Part shown: positions 14,788 through 21,829 of the stretch, in pieces
How positions within the stretch are numbered: the stretch's first letter is position 1
Layout: each line of letters begins with the position of its first letter
Virus record (IMG/VR): IMGVR_UViG_3300033141_000627
Span: 1-38,245 of that record
Length of the DNA: 38,245 bases
Direction: 5' to 3' (one strand)
Source: a virus
Program-made: the position numbers and the translations under genes
Notes under the pieces: model-generated
The model's database searches: none
Seen by the model: only the letters and a program-made list of their open reading frames with translations
Told to the model about the DNA's origin: nothing

Positions 14788-14801
14788 GTAGAACATTCTA
14801 C
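14788..14801. promoter_or_regulatory. Palindrome, possible operator
   Basis: GTAGAACATTCTAC is a perfect 14-bp palindrome between the terminator and a TTGACT element at 14820. A related half, GTAGAATGT, occurs at 20988. It could bind a dimeric regulator such as the HTH proteins at 6738 or 15545. Confidence 0.4.
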
Positions 14802-14877
14802 ATAAACATAAAGAAAGTGTTGACTTTGTAATTCAGTGTGTTAAACTTCTTGTGTCTTACAAATTAATTACAATGTT

Positions 14878-15132
14878 ATGGCAAATAAAATAGAAGTCGG
14901 GAATATATTTAGCATAAATGGCTATACATCTGGAAGTGCAAAAGTTTTAGAGGTAATAACAAAAGACGACTGGGGTGGTAGACATAAGGAGGTACAAAAA
15001 GAATTGGGGATTAAAACTTCTGCAAAATTAATTAAGTATGCAAAGATTTCATCTGGAAATGATTTTAATAGTTTTGCCTTTATAAATTATATGAAACTAT
15101 CAAAATTCAAGGAGAATTTTACTAAGAAATAG
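14878..15132 (+). CDS. Hypothetical protein, 84 aa
   Basis: VGNIFSINGYTSGSAKVLEV starts as a small beta barrel, and the C-terminus is basic. Preceded by ACTTCTTGTGTC and AATTAATTACAATG, a degraded copy of the early-promoter sequence. Function unknown. Confidence 0.6.
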   Translation: MANKIEVGNIFSINGYTSGSAKVLEVITKDDWGGRHKEVQKELGIKTSAKLIKYAKISSGNDFNSFAFINYMKLSKFKENFTKK

Positions 15133-15144
15133 ACAGCTAAATAG

Positions 15145-15168
15145 TTCTGCTCCATAGGGGCAGAGCAG
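15145..15168 (+). ncRNA. Stable hairpin upstream of RNA element D
   Basis: CTGCTC pairs with GAGCAG, or alternatively CTGCTCC with GGGGCAG around ATA. The two exclude each other. It lies right before the element D outer stem and could be a processing signal or part of its 5' end. No T run follows. Confidence 0.5.
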
Positions 15169-15170
15169 AG

Positions 15171-15390
15171 AATTGTTCTTTTAAAGTAGAGTGTAAGTGG
15201 CGGACAGTGAGCCGCTAATATAAAGTTAAGGAGAATTTAACGGGAGTTGGTGTAGTGGCAGCATACTAACGATGGCGTTAAAGGGGGTAGTTCAATTCTA
15301 TCACTCCCGACCATAAAACGAGGCGTCATTACACGCCTATTCTTAACTCCAAGTCAAACCTTGGCTTACACCCTACTTCAAGAGAACAAT
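15171..15390 (+). ncRNA. RNA element D with embedded tRNA-like domain
   Basis: Outer stem: 15172-15197 pairs with 15365-15389 over about 25 positions with two mismatches and a GU. It encloses an AGTGGC/GCCGCT hairpin (about 15197-15218), a helix AGTTAAG/CTTAACT (about 15223 with 15345) around the tRNA-like domain plus an AGGCGT/ACGCCT hairpin (15321-15338), and a CCAAG/CTTGG hairpin (15350-15365). The arrangement is a multibranch junction. The outer stem has the same sequence as element C and similar to A. No ORF fits. I do not recognise a described family. Confidence 0.72.
15241..15313 (+). ncRNA. tRNA-like domain lacking an anticodon loop
   Basis: Acceptor CGGGAGT (15241-15247) pairs with ACTCCCG (15303-15309); A73 and CCA follow. 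D-arm GTGT/ATAC and T-arm GGTAG TTCAATT CTATC are intact. The anticodon arm is TAACG ATGG CGTTA, a 5-bp stem with a 4-nt loop, so no triplet can be read. C1:G72 and A73 are prolyl-type identity marks. It might be processed and even charged, but it cannot decode. Confidence 0.8.
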
Positions 15391-15416
15391 TTAGATTTAT
15401 TTAATAATTATATGGT

Positions 15417-15545
15417 ATGAAGAAAGAACAAATAATTGATGAAATTAATGAGCTTAGAGAAAATTTAAGGTGTTTACCGAGAGACAGAGACAGATTTATG
15501 GAGATGTTTGATAATATTGAGTATTACGTTAATAACAACACATAA
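15417..15545 (+). CDS. Hypothetical protein, 42 aa
   Basis: Starts 27 bases after RNA element D and overlaps the next start (TAATG). Charged helical product (QIIDEINELRENLRCL). Function unknown. Confidence 0.5.
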   Translation: MKKEQIIDEINELRENLRCLPRDRDRFMEMFDNIEYYVNNNT

Positions 15546-15742
15546 TGAATATAACAAAACTAATAACGCCTACAATGAATTGCACTAAATGTAACACACC
15601 ATTAGAATATTTAAACAAAGCACAAGCAGCTAGGCTAATAGGAGTAGACAGAAAGACTATTTATAACTGGATAGACTCAGGAAGGATTAAGCTACATGGG
15701 AATAAGGTAAAGAGGAGCGAGATACTAGCAATTAAAAACTAA
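15545..15742 (+). CDS. HTH DNA-binding protein, excisionase-like
   Basis: 65 aa. CTKCNTPLEYLNKAQAARLI, GVDRKTIYNWIDSGRIKL and HGNKVKRSEILAI form a helix-turn-helix of the excisionase/MerR family, with an unusual CxxC before it. Near the switch to the packaging genes, so it may be a regulator of late transcription. Confidence 0.7.
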   Translation: MNITKLITPTMNCTKCNTPLEYLNKAQAARLIGVDRKTIYNWIDSGRIKLHGNKVKRSEILAIKN

Positions 15743-15745
15743 GGT

Positions 15746-15925
15746 ATGAATAAGCAAGACCCATTGTTAAAACTGATAAATGATTTAGACAAAAATATAA
15801 TGGACACCTGTATGGGGTTTACTACTGATTGTGTAAAGATAATAGGCGGAAAGATTATAGTATGGATGATAATACTACAGATAGTTAATTTTATACTATT
15901 TGCTATACTGTTTTACATTAAATAG
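15746..15925 (+). CDS. Small tail-anchored membrane protein, 59 aa
   Basis: Acidic N-terminus, two Cys in DTCMGFTTDCVK, and a C-terminal membrane helix (IIVWMIILQIVNFILFAILF). Four bases after the HTH gene. Function unknown. Confidence 0.5.
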   Translation: MNKQDPLLKLINDLDKNIMDTCMGFTTDCVKIIGGKIIVWMIILQIVNFILFAILFYIK

Positions 15926-15961
15926 CCACCCCCAACAGATTAACAACTAATAAACTAAACT

Positions 15962-16333
15962 ATGAACGATAAAGAATTAATACTAGAAGCGGTTAAGCTA
16001 TCGTGTATAAATGGATTCAAAATTGATCTAATGGAGTATCCTTTTAATATATATAGTAAGTATGAGTATAACGAGAAGGGGAACTTCTTTTACAATGAAT
16101 ATTCAGAAAACATTCATATTTATCAGATTCTATTCGACAGTAAGTTTTGGATGGGGTTAATCATAGCAACTCACGATCTTTCAGAAATGAGCATAGAAGA
16201 GCAAGAAGAGCATATATTCTACTGCACGATTACATACCTAACAGAAATAGCAAAAGCATTTACAACAGAAGCAAGGATTCAATACCTTAGAGATTACTTA
16301 GCAAGAGAAGATAATAAAGTAAGGATTAACTAA
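15962..16333 (+). CDS. Hypothetical protein, 123 aa
   Basis: Acidic, tyrosine-rich soluble protein with LILEAVKLSCINGFKIDLMEY and a C-terminal helix. No family recognised. Confidence 0.65.
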   Translation: MNDKELILEAVKLSCINGFKIDLMEYPFNIYSKYEYNEKGNFFYNEYSENIHIYQILFDSKFWMGLIIATHDLSEMSIEEQEEHIFYCTITYLTEIAKAFTTEARIQYLRDYLAREDNKVRIN

Positions 16334-16337
16334 CTAT

Positions 16338-16366
16338 TTGACTATTAGTATATAAGAATATAATAT
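16338..16366 (+). promoter_or_regulatory. Promoter for the packaging module
   Basis: TTGACT (16338-16343), then TATAAT at 16359-16364 (15 bp) or TAATAT at 16361-16366 (17 bp). It is in the only sizeable gap before the terminase genes. Confidence 0.55.
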
Positions 16367-16387
16367 AAGAGTAATTAATAAAGGATT

Positions 16388-16576
16388 ATGAATAAAAGCG
16401 AATCACTAGAATACCTAAGAGACGAGCTTAACTATGAAGAGTACAAGATAGAATTAAGCAGACTAGGAAACTTTGTAGTAACTAAAGATGGTGAAGTAGT
16501 GGCAACTATGGGACTAACAGCAGAGAGCAGTAAGGCTAAGTTAGATAAACTGATTAAAGAAATTAATAAAGCGTAA
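16388..16576 (+). CDS. Hypothetical protein, 62 aa
   Basis: Basic/acidic alternating product (SLEYLRDELNYEEYKIEL). Its stop overlaps the start of the small terminase ORF (TAATG). Possibly co-translated with the terminase. Function unknown. Confidence 0.6.
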   Translation: MNKSESLEYLRDELNYEEYKIELSRLGNFVVTKDGEVVATMGLTAESSKAKLDKLIKEINKA

Positions 16577-16656
16577 TGGCAAAGGAAGAAAATATAGTAG
16601 GCAGACCAACTGTAATGACTGAAAATACAGTGAATAAACTAGAAGAGGAACTGTAA
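16576..16656 (+). CDS. Broken start of small terminase gene
   Basis: 26 codons beginning MAKEENIVGRPTV then MTENTVNKLEE and ending EL-stop because of the 41-bp duplication. Without the second copy this ORF would run in frame into the terminase protein. Translation may continue by reinitiation at the TAATG 16654-16658. Confidence 0.65.
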   Translation: MAKEENIVGRPTVMTENTVNKLEEEL

Positions 16657-16689
16657 TGACTGAAAATACAGTGAATAAACTAGAAGAGG
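16608..16689. repeat. Perfect 41-bp tandem duplication
   Basis: 16608-16648 and 16649-16689 are identical. 41 is not a multiple of three, so the duplication shifts the reading frame inside the small terminase gene. The unit ends with CTAGAAGAGG. The exact identity points to a recent slippage or assembly event. Confidence 0.98.
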
Positions 16690-16970
16690 CTTTTGCAATG
16701 GGATGTACTGACCTTGAGGCTTGTTTGTTTGCGGAAATTACTAAGAAGACTTTATATAACTACCAAGACAAGAACCCTGAATTTATACACCGAAAAGAGG
16801 CATTGAAGGAAACGCCTGTATTAAAGGCTAGACAGTCAGTTATTAAAGGCTTTGCAGAAGATTCTAACCTAGCCTTGAAATACTTAGAACGTAAGAAGAG
16901 AGATGAGTTTAGCCTGAAGACAGAGCAGGATATTAAGGTAGAATTACCAACGCCAATTATGCCAGTGTAA
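16656..16970 (+). CDS. terS: Terminase small subunit
   Basis: 104 aa from the second ATG. Contains a HTH-like block (MGCTDLEACLFAEITKKTLYN), YQDKNPEF, a RQSVIKGFAEDSNLALKYLERKK helix and a C-terminal strand DIKVELPTP, the usual plan of phage small terminases that bind packaging sites and feed DNA to the large subunit. It lacks the first 13 residues of the ancestral gene, which are now in a separate ORF. Adjacent to terL. Confidence 0.82.
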   Translation: MTENTVNKLEEAFAMGCTDLEACLFAEITKKTLYNYQDKNPEFIHRKEALKETPVLKARQSVIKGFAEDSNLALKYLERKKRDEFSLKTEQDIKVELPTPIMPV

Positions 16971-17052
16971 AGATTTTGTCAAGAATGGCTTAGTAGCTTA
17001 ATCCATACGGTGAGACGTGGTAATAATAAAAAGAATAAATGTTGTATAATAT

Positions 17053-18243
17053 ATGAAGTTTAGCCAGACTACAGCAACGAATAAGATCAAAGCTCTTGAT
17101 AAGAAGATAAGAGCAGTGTGTGGAGGAACGTCAGCATCAAAGACGATCTCCATTCTTTTGTATTTAATAGCAATGGCACAGAGTGATAAAGAACCAACGC
17201 TAACAAGTATTATTTCAGAGAGTACGCCTCATCTTAAACGAGGAGCAATGCGTGACTTCAAGAACATAATGCAAGGACACGGATACTGGAAGATAGCGAG
17301 CTGGAACGCAACAGATTCTATTTATACTTTCGAGACAGGAAGTAAGATAGAGTTCTTTTCAGCTGATCAATCAGATAAGCTGCGAGGAGCAAGACGGGAC
17401 AGGGCATATATTAACGAGTGTAATAATATTTCTCTTGATGCGTTTGATCAAATTGAAGTACGGACTAAAGACTTTGTGTTCTTAGATTGGAATCCTACTT
17501 CGGAGTTTTGGTACTATACTGAAATACAGAATAGCCGATCAGATGTAGACTTCTTAACTATTACGTATAAAGACAATGAAGCATTAAGCCAAGAGATTGT
17601 AGATAGTATTGAATCACGTAAGAACCGTAAAGGATGGTGGAAAGTTTATGGGTTAGGAGAACTAGGCGAAGTAGAAGGAAAGATTTACAAGGACTGGCAG
17701 ATAGTAGATGAGATACCACATGAAGCTAGACTTGAAAGGTATGGACTTGATTTCGGGTTCAGTAATGATCCAACAGTAATTGAAGCAATATACTTCTATA
17801 ACGGAGGGTTTATCATTGATGAGATAGCTAACAGCAAAGGATTAAGTAATAAACAAATAGCTGATATACTTAATGCACAAGAGAATAATGTATTAGTAAT
17901 GGCTGATAGCGCAGAACCTAAGAGTATAGATGAGATTAGAAACTATGGAGTAAACATTATAGGGGCTAAGAAGGGAGCTGATAGTGTTAGACAAGGAATA
18001 CAGTTTGTACAAGACCAGAAGATAAGTGTAACTAAGCGTAGTGTTAAAACTATAAACTGTTACAGGAACTACATGTGGAAGATAGATAGGGATGGAAAGA
18101 TATTAAACCAGCCTGAGCATACTTTTAGTGATCCAATGGATGCTATACGATATGGACTAAGTGGGTATAAATCTAGTACAGGTGTAAGCACAATAAGCGC
18201 ACAAAGAAACTACATACAATCACTACGTATGAAACGTCGTTGA
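17053..18243 (+). CDS. terL: Terminase large subunit
   Basis: 396 aa. Walker A GGTSASKT (24-31), Walker B with catalytic Glu in AYINECN (E122), coupling segment LDWNPT (145-150) and RNase H-like nuclease acidic residues in GLDFGFSNDP (D233), VMADSAEPK (D285) and FSDPMDAIRYG. It drives ATP-dependent DNA packaging and cuts genome ends. Length fits phage enzymes that package by headful or site cutting; the terminal repeat does not settle which. Confidence 0.95.
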   Translation: MKFSQTTATNKIKALDKKIRAVCGGTSASKTISILLYLIAMAQSDKEPTLTSIISESTPHLKRGAMRDFKNIMQGHGYWKIASWNATDSIYTFETGSKIEFFSADQSDKLRGARRDRAYINECNNISLDAFDQIEVRTKDFVFLDWNPTSEFWYYTEIQNSRSDVDFLTITYKDNEALSQEIVDSIESRKNRKGWWKVYGLGELGEVEGKIYKDWQIVDEIPHEARLERYGLDFGFSNDPTVIEAIYFYNGGFIIDEIANSKGLSNKQIADILNAQENNVLVMADSAEPKSIDEIRNYGVNIIGAKKGADSVRQGIQFVQDQKISVTKRSVKTINCYRNYMWKIDRDGKILNQPEHTFSDPMDAIRYGLSGYKSSTGVSTISAQRNYIQSLRMKRR

Positions 18244-18311
18244 TTTATTTATAGAGATATATATTATAAGACCAAGTAAAACGACTAAGTATTATAAATA
18301 ACACATAGTTT

Positions 18312-20090
18312 ATGAAAGACCTAAAGACAAAAGAAGATCAAGGAGTCGTTAGTGGATTAGATAACGTAGGAGCTAAAGCAGCCATTGATCTTTACATGAG
18401 AGCAATGAATTCTCGTCGTAATGCAGGGTTTGACTTAGATAATAAATGGCAAGAACTTGTAGACTTCTACAATGAAAGCATGAACGGCGATGATACAATG
18501 GGAGAAGATGCCTCTAGCTTTGGAACAGCTTTTAGCGATCCTTTTAAAGTTAAGAGTAAGTTATTCTTTCAGTCGTTATCTAAGATTGTTAAGAACATGA
18601 GACGACCTTCACGGGCTTTCAAGTCTTCAGGAATAGATAAAGAGAAACTAGAAGCTATTAAAGATGGAGTTGATATGGTTCAACTTGATGGAGGACTATA
18701 CGATGTAATGACAGAAGACTTTAACCTGTTCAGTCGATTCACTTCATTAGGTGATTCGTTTATTATGTTAGGGTACGGTGATGACGCACAGCCAGTTAAG
18801 TTTGATCTTACGCAGTTAAGTGGAACTTATATTGATCCATCAGCTAACTGTTTACGTAATAAGACAGGTATTGGAGCAGCAGGTGAAGCGTTAGTTAAAG
18901 AAGAAATGACCTATACTAAGGCTAAAGGAATGTTTCCAGACAAGAAGTTCATGTCAGGCAACTTACCAATGACAACAGAATGGAACGATAACTTCAACCA
19001 AACAGAATACCAGAAATGGCAGCAAGAGAATAATATTACAGAGATTGGACATTACTTTAATATTGATGACCCTAAGAACCCTTACTACTGTGTAATTGCG
19101 GGGGTGCAGGCAACAGTTCTTAAGAAGGCAGAAGGTAAAGACTATCCTTTCTATGATCTAGACGGTAAACCATTTATTCCTCTGATTCACTTTAAAGGAC
19201 TTACATCACCAACAGGGTTCTATAACTTTGGTATTTGGCATTTACTATTTGACTTTGCTAAACTAGAGCAAGCTATACGTAACATGGCACTTAAACATGT
19301 AGAGACTAATGTCAACCCAGTAGGGATTGTAAACATTGATGGAACAGCAGAAGAGTTCTTAAACCAATGGGGTGAAGCACGAGAAGCACAGGCACTAGGA
19401 GAACGAGGGTTTATTATTAACCAGATCAATAACGGACAAAATTCAAATAGTGGAAACATGACAGAATTATCTAATGCGCCACTAACAGGAGAATATGAAC
19501 GAATGCTAAATGATTTATCAGTACAGATTAAACGGTGTGGTATACCTATTGATGAGAGTGATCGGCCTAGTTCACAAACAGCCACTACTACATTAGCAGA
19601 AGAAAGTTCTAAGCTTGAGTTCATCCAAGACATAATGGAACGGAACGTAGAAAGCTTTAGAGACTGTGATTCACTTACAATGGCAATGATGGCTATAGGT
19701 ATTGGAATTGATAATGATAAGAAAGTAGTAACAGATGTCTTGCAATTTGATGGAGGAGAGACTAATATAACATTAGCAGGAGTAGCAGACGCTATTAAGA
19801 ACTCTAACATTGATGTAGATGTTGAAAGCAGAACAGGAGCATACAAGAGCGAAGCATTTAAGATTGCAGCTAGTAATGATCTTATGAACTTATCAGTTGG
19901 TACAGCAGTAGAAGGAAAGGTTAAAGCAGAAGCTCTTCGATTAAGAGGATTAGCAGTAACAGAAGAAGAGCTAACCCCTCAACAACAAGAAGCTCCACAG
20001 GGACAAGGAGAAGCGCCAAAGAATCCAACAGGAACAGGACAAGCAGCACAGATGCAACAAATTATAGCTAAGTCTGCACCGACAGTATAA
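18312..20090 (+). CDS. Portal protein
   Basis: 592 aa, the expected size and position (after terL) for a podovirus-type portal / head-tail connector. Features: N-terminal helix, core with FNLFSRFTSLGDSFIMLGYG, the conserved wing with YCVIAGVQATV and LIHFKGL, then a long C-terminal helix and a Pro/Gln-rich tail (QQQEAPQGQGEAPKNPTGTG). It forms the dodecameric DNA gateway. Confidence 0.82.
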   Translation: MKDLKTKEDQGVVSGLDNVGAKAAIDLYMRAMNSRRNAGFDLDNKWQELVDFYNESMNGDDTMGEDASSFGTAFSDPFKVKSKLFFQSLSKIVKNMRRPSRAFKSSGIDKEKLEAIKDGVDMVQLDGGLYDVMTEDFNLFSRFTSLGDSFIMLGYGDDAQPVKFDLTQLSGTYIDPSANCLRNKTGIGAAGEALVKEEMTYTKAKGMFPDKKFMSGNLPMTTEWNDNFNQTEYQKWQQENNITEIGHYFNIDDPKNPYYCVIAGVQATVLKKAEGKDYPFYDLDGKPFIPLIHFKGLTSPTGFYNFGIWHLLFDFAKLEQAIRNMALKHVETNVNPVGIVNIDGTAEEFLNQWGEAREAQALGERGFIINQINNGQNSNSGNMTELSNAPLTGEYERMLNDLSVQIKRCGIPIDESDRPSSQTATTTLAEESSKLEFIQDIMERNVESFRDCDSLTMAMMAIGIGIDNDKKVVTDVLQFDGGETNITLAGVADAIKNSNIDVDVESRTGAYKSEAFKIAASNDLMNLSVGTAVEGKVKAEALRLRGLAVTEEELTPQQQEAPQGQGEAPKNPTGTGQAAQMQQIIAKSAPTV

Positions 20091-20106
20091 ATTAACTAAA
20101 GCGACT

Positions 20107-20397
20107 ATGAGAGAATTTAAATTTAGAGCATGGTTTGAAGATATAGGAATGAAGTTTAACTACAATCCACTACATGCTTGTGATAATATTATGCAATACA
20201 CAGGACTTAAAGATAAGAATGGAGTAGAGATATATGAGGGGGATATAGTAGTAGCTAACAAAGGATCTTGGGATTCTGGTGAAGTAAGATATATGAATGG
20301 TGCATTCAGAGTGCATGCTTACGTGATATTTGAGCTTATAGAAGACATAGAAGTAATCGGTAACATATACGAAAACCCAGAACTAATTAATAACTAA
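20107..20397 (+). CDS. YopX family protein
   Basis: 96 aa. MREFKFRAWFE, IMQYTGLKDKNGVEIYEGDI and VIGNIYENPEL are diagnostic of the YopX family (PF09643), widespread in phages with unknown function. Its place inside the head module, not the early region, is unusual. Start sequence AAGCGACTATG. Confidence 0.92.
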   Translation: MREFKFRAWFEDIGMKFNYNPLHACDNIMQYTGLKDKNGVEIYEGDIVVANKGSWDSGEVRYMNGAFRVHAYVIFELIEDIEVIGNIYENPELINN

Positions 20398-20406
20398 ACG
20401 ACTATT

Positions 20407-20700
20407 ATGGTTGAAAAATTCAAACAGTACTTACTTGATAACGTAGAGATGGTTAAGTTAGTAGAAGTACATGAGATGACAGATGAAGTTAAAGCTAACC
20501 AGTTAGAAGCTGGTATTGAAGATATGACACATATTGTTGTTGTTATCTTTGATTTTGCGTATATGGCACTTAGTATAAATGAGAACAAGAAAACTATTAA
20601 AGGATGGAAGAAACAAGTACGAGAGATTAATGAAGGATACCAAGAGGTAATGAAGGCTAAAGAGTTAGAGGCTAAGGAAGAATCTAAATCAACTAAATAA
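20407..20700 (+). CDS. Hypothetical protein, 97 aa
   Basis: Acidic helical protein with a hydrophobic segment (THIVVVIFDFAYMALSI) in the middle and a lysine/glutamate-rich C-terminus (KELEAKEESKSTK). Starts after AAACGACTATT. Not recognised; possibly a head-module helper. Confidence 0.65.
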   Translation: MVEKFKQYLLDNVEMVKLVEVHEMTDEVKANQLEAGIEDMTHIVVVIFDFAYMALSINENKKTIKGWKKQVREINEGYQEVMKAKELEAKEESKSTK

Positions 20701-20706
20701 ACGACT

Positions 20707-20847
20707 ATGTTAGATTGGAAGGGACATCATAAGGCATTACAACAACGTAATAAAGGAGATACACGAGCTGAACAGTTGGCAGGTGAGAACGTTGCGTTCT
20801 TTTCTGGGCTGTATGATCAGAACGGACAGAAGCTAGTACAACCTTAA
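20707..20847 (+). CDS. Hypothetical protein, 46 aa, maybe frameshifted
   Basis: MLDWKGHHKALQQRNKGDTR, then VAFFSGLYDQNGQKLVQP, stop TAA. An open frame starts exactly at the stop in +1 (KFEYEKETLVRLG...), without its own start codon, and runs to 20962, so the original product was probably 84-85 aa. Sits between portal and scaffold genes. Function unknown. Confidence 0.55.
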   Translation: MLDWKGHHKALQQRNKGDTRAEQLAGENVAFFSGLYDQNGQKLVQP

Positions 20848-20962
20848 GTTTGAGTATGAGAAAGAAACATTGGTGCGGCTAGGAATAGATCAATTCATCA
20901 ATGCAATGTTAGCTTGTAGTAACTCAGTTAAGAATAGTAATAAGCGAAAAGTTAAGCCATAA
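20846..20962 (+). pseudogene. Frame-shifted C-terminal part of the 20707 gene
   Basis: 38 codons (KFEYEKETLVRLGIDQFINA then MLACSNSVKNSNKRKVKP) in +1 relative to 20707. No ATG; internal TTG/GTG at 20872 are poor starts. CCT TAA G at the junction could allow +1 slippage, or one T is extra by mutation or sequencing error. Confidence 0.5.
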
Positions 20963-20972
20963 TATTACACAC

Positions 20973-21000
20973 TTGATTTATTATATGTAGAATGTATGAT
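20973..21000 (+). promoter_or_regulatory. Possible promoter for scaffold/coat genes
   Basis: TTGATT (20973-20978), 16 bp, TATGAT (20995-21000). Followed by a long hairpin with T run before the scaffold gene, so expression may be attenuated. Confidence 0.4.
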
Positions 21001-21025
21001 TGAAGTAGAAAGACCTTTTACAATT

Positions 21026-21092
21026 AGAAAACGACTAAAACAAACCTTGTGATCCCTAGTGACCGCAAAAAGTTTCTTAGTCGTTCTTTTTT
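21026..21092 (+). terminator. Terminator-like hairpin before the scaffold gene
   Basis: AACGACTAA (21030-21038) pairs with TTAGTCGTT (21077-21085), with AAAC/GTTT extending it, and TTTTTT follows at 21087. The 38-base loop is long. The 5' arm lies in an 18-codon ORF (ATG 20998 to TGA 21054), so attenuation by a leader peptide is possible. Confidence 0.6.
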
Positions 21093-21142
21093 GCGTTCTC
21101 TAGAGTTTACAAGCTCTAACTATAACACTTAACCTATTCACT

Positions 21143-21811
21143 ATGAATGACAGTACGAACACAACCTTTAATGAGATTGAGGAATCCATTAAACAAGATG
21201 AATCGTCTGCATCAGCTCAAGACACGGAAACTACCTCAGTATCCGATGAACTAGATGTAGAGGAAGCCCTAAGACCCTCAAGTGATCCTAAACAAAGTGC
21301 AGCCGAAGTAGCAGAAGCTAAGAAAGCTAAGTGGACTCGTTCAATCAATGACGGTACTAAAACTTTAGATGACTTAAAAGGTACAGCATCAGATAACTGG
21401 ATGGCTCTAGAAGTAGCACAACGACTTGGACTAGCAGATGTAAAAGACGAGATTCGTCAGACCATCAAGCAAGAACAAGTAGAACAGCAGTTCGCATCGG
21501 ATATGGTGGACGTGAAAGCTTTACCAGTAGACGTTAGAAAAGAGATCGTATCTCTATCTAAAGAATACATGGAAGTTGGAGCAACACCAGAAAAGGCACT
21601 ACGTAAAGCAATGGAGAAATCTAAAGGACTTATGACAGAAATGGAATCTACTCGTAAAACACGGATTGAAGCAGGACAACTACCAACAGGTAAAGCAGCC
21701 AGTGGAAAGAACGTATATACAGCAGAACAAGTTGGTAACATGAGTCGAGCAGACGCATCTAAAATCTTTGCACAGGAAAAAGCAGGTGAAATAGTTATTA
21801 AATTAAAATAA
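21143..21811 (+). CDS. Scaffolding-like protein, 222 aa
   Basis: Very acidic, Ser/Thr/Glu-rich N-terminal half, then coiled-coil segments (VEQQFASDMVDVKALPVDVR, KALRKAMEKSKGLMTEMEST) and a basic C-terminus, which fits a podoviral scaffolding protein directly upstream of the coat gene. It would guide procapsid assembly and exit. No protease is adjacent. Confidence 0.75.
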   Translation: MNDSTNTTFNEIEESIKQDESSASAQDTETTSVSDELDVEEALRPSSDPKQSAAEVAEAKKAKWTRSINDGTKTLDDLKGTASDNWMALEVAQRLGLADVKDEIRQTIKQEQVEQQFASDMVDVKALPVDVRKEIVSLSKEYMEVGATPEKALRKAMEKSKGLMTEMESTRKTRIEAGQLPTGKAASGKNVYTAEQVGNMSRADASKIFAQEKAGEIVIKLK

Positions 21812-21829
21812 TATACTAACAACACAACA

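Noticed and set aside
14820-14848. Promoter TTGACT before the gene at 14878
   Set aside because: A good -35 exists but 17 bp downstream reads AAACTT, not a -10 element; kept only as a degraded copy of the early promoter region.
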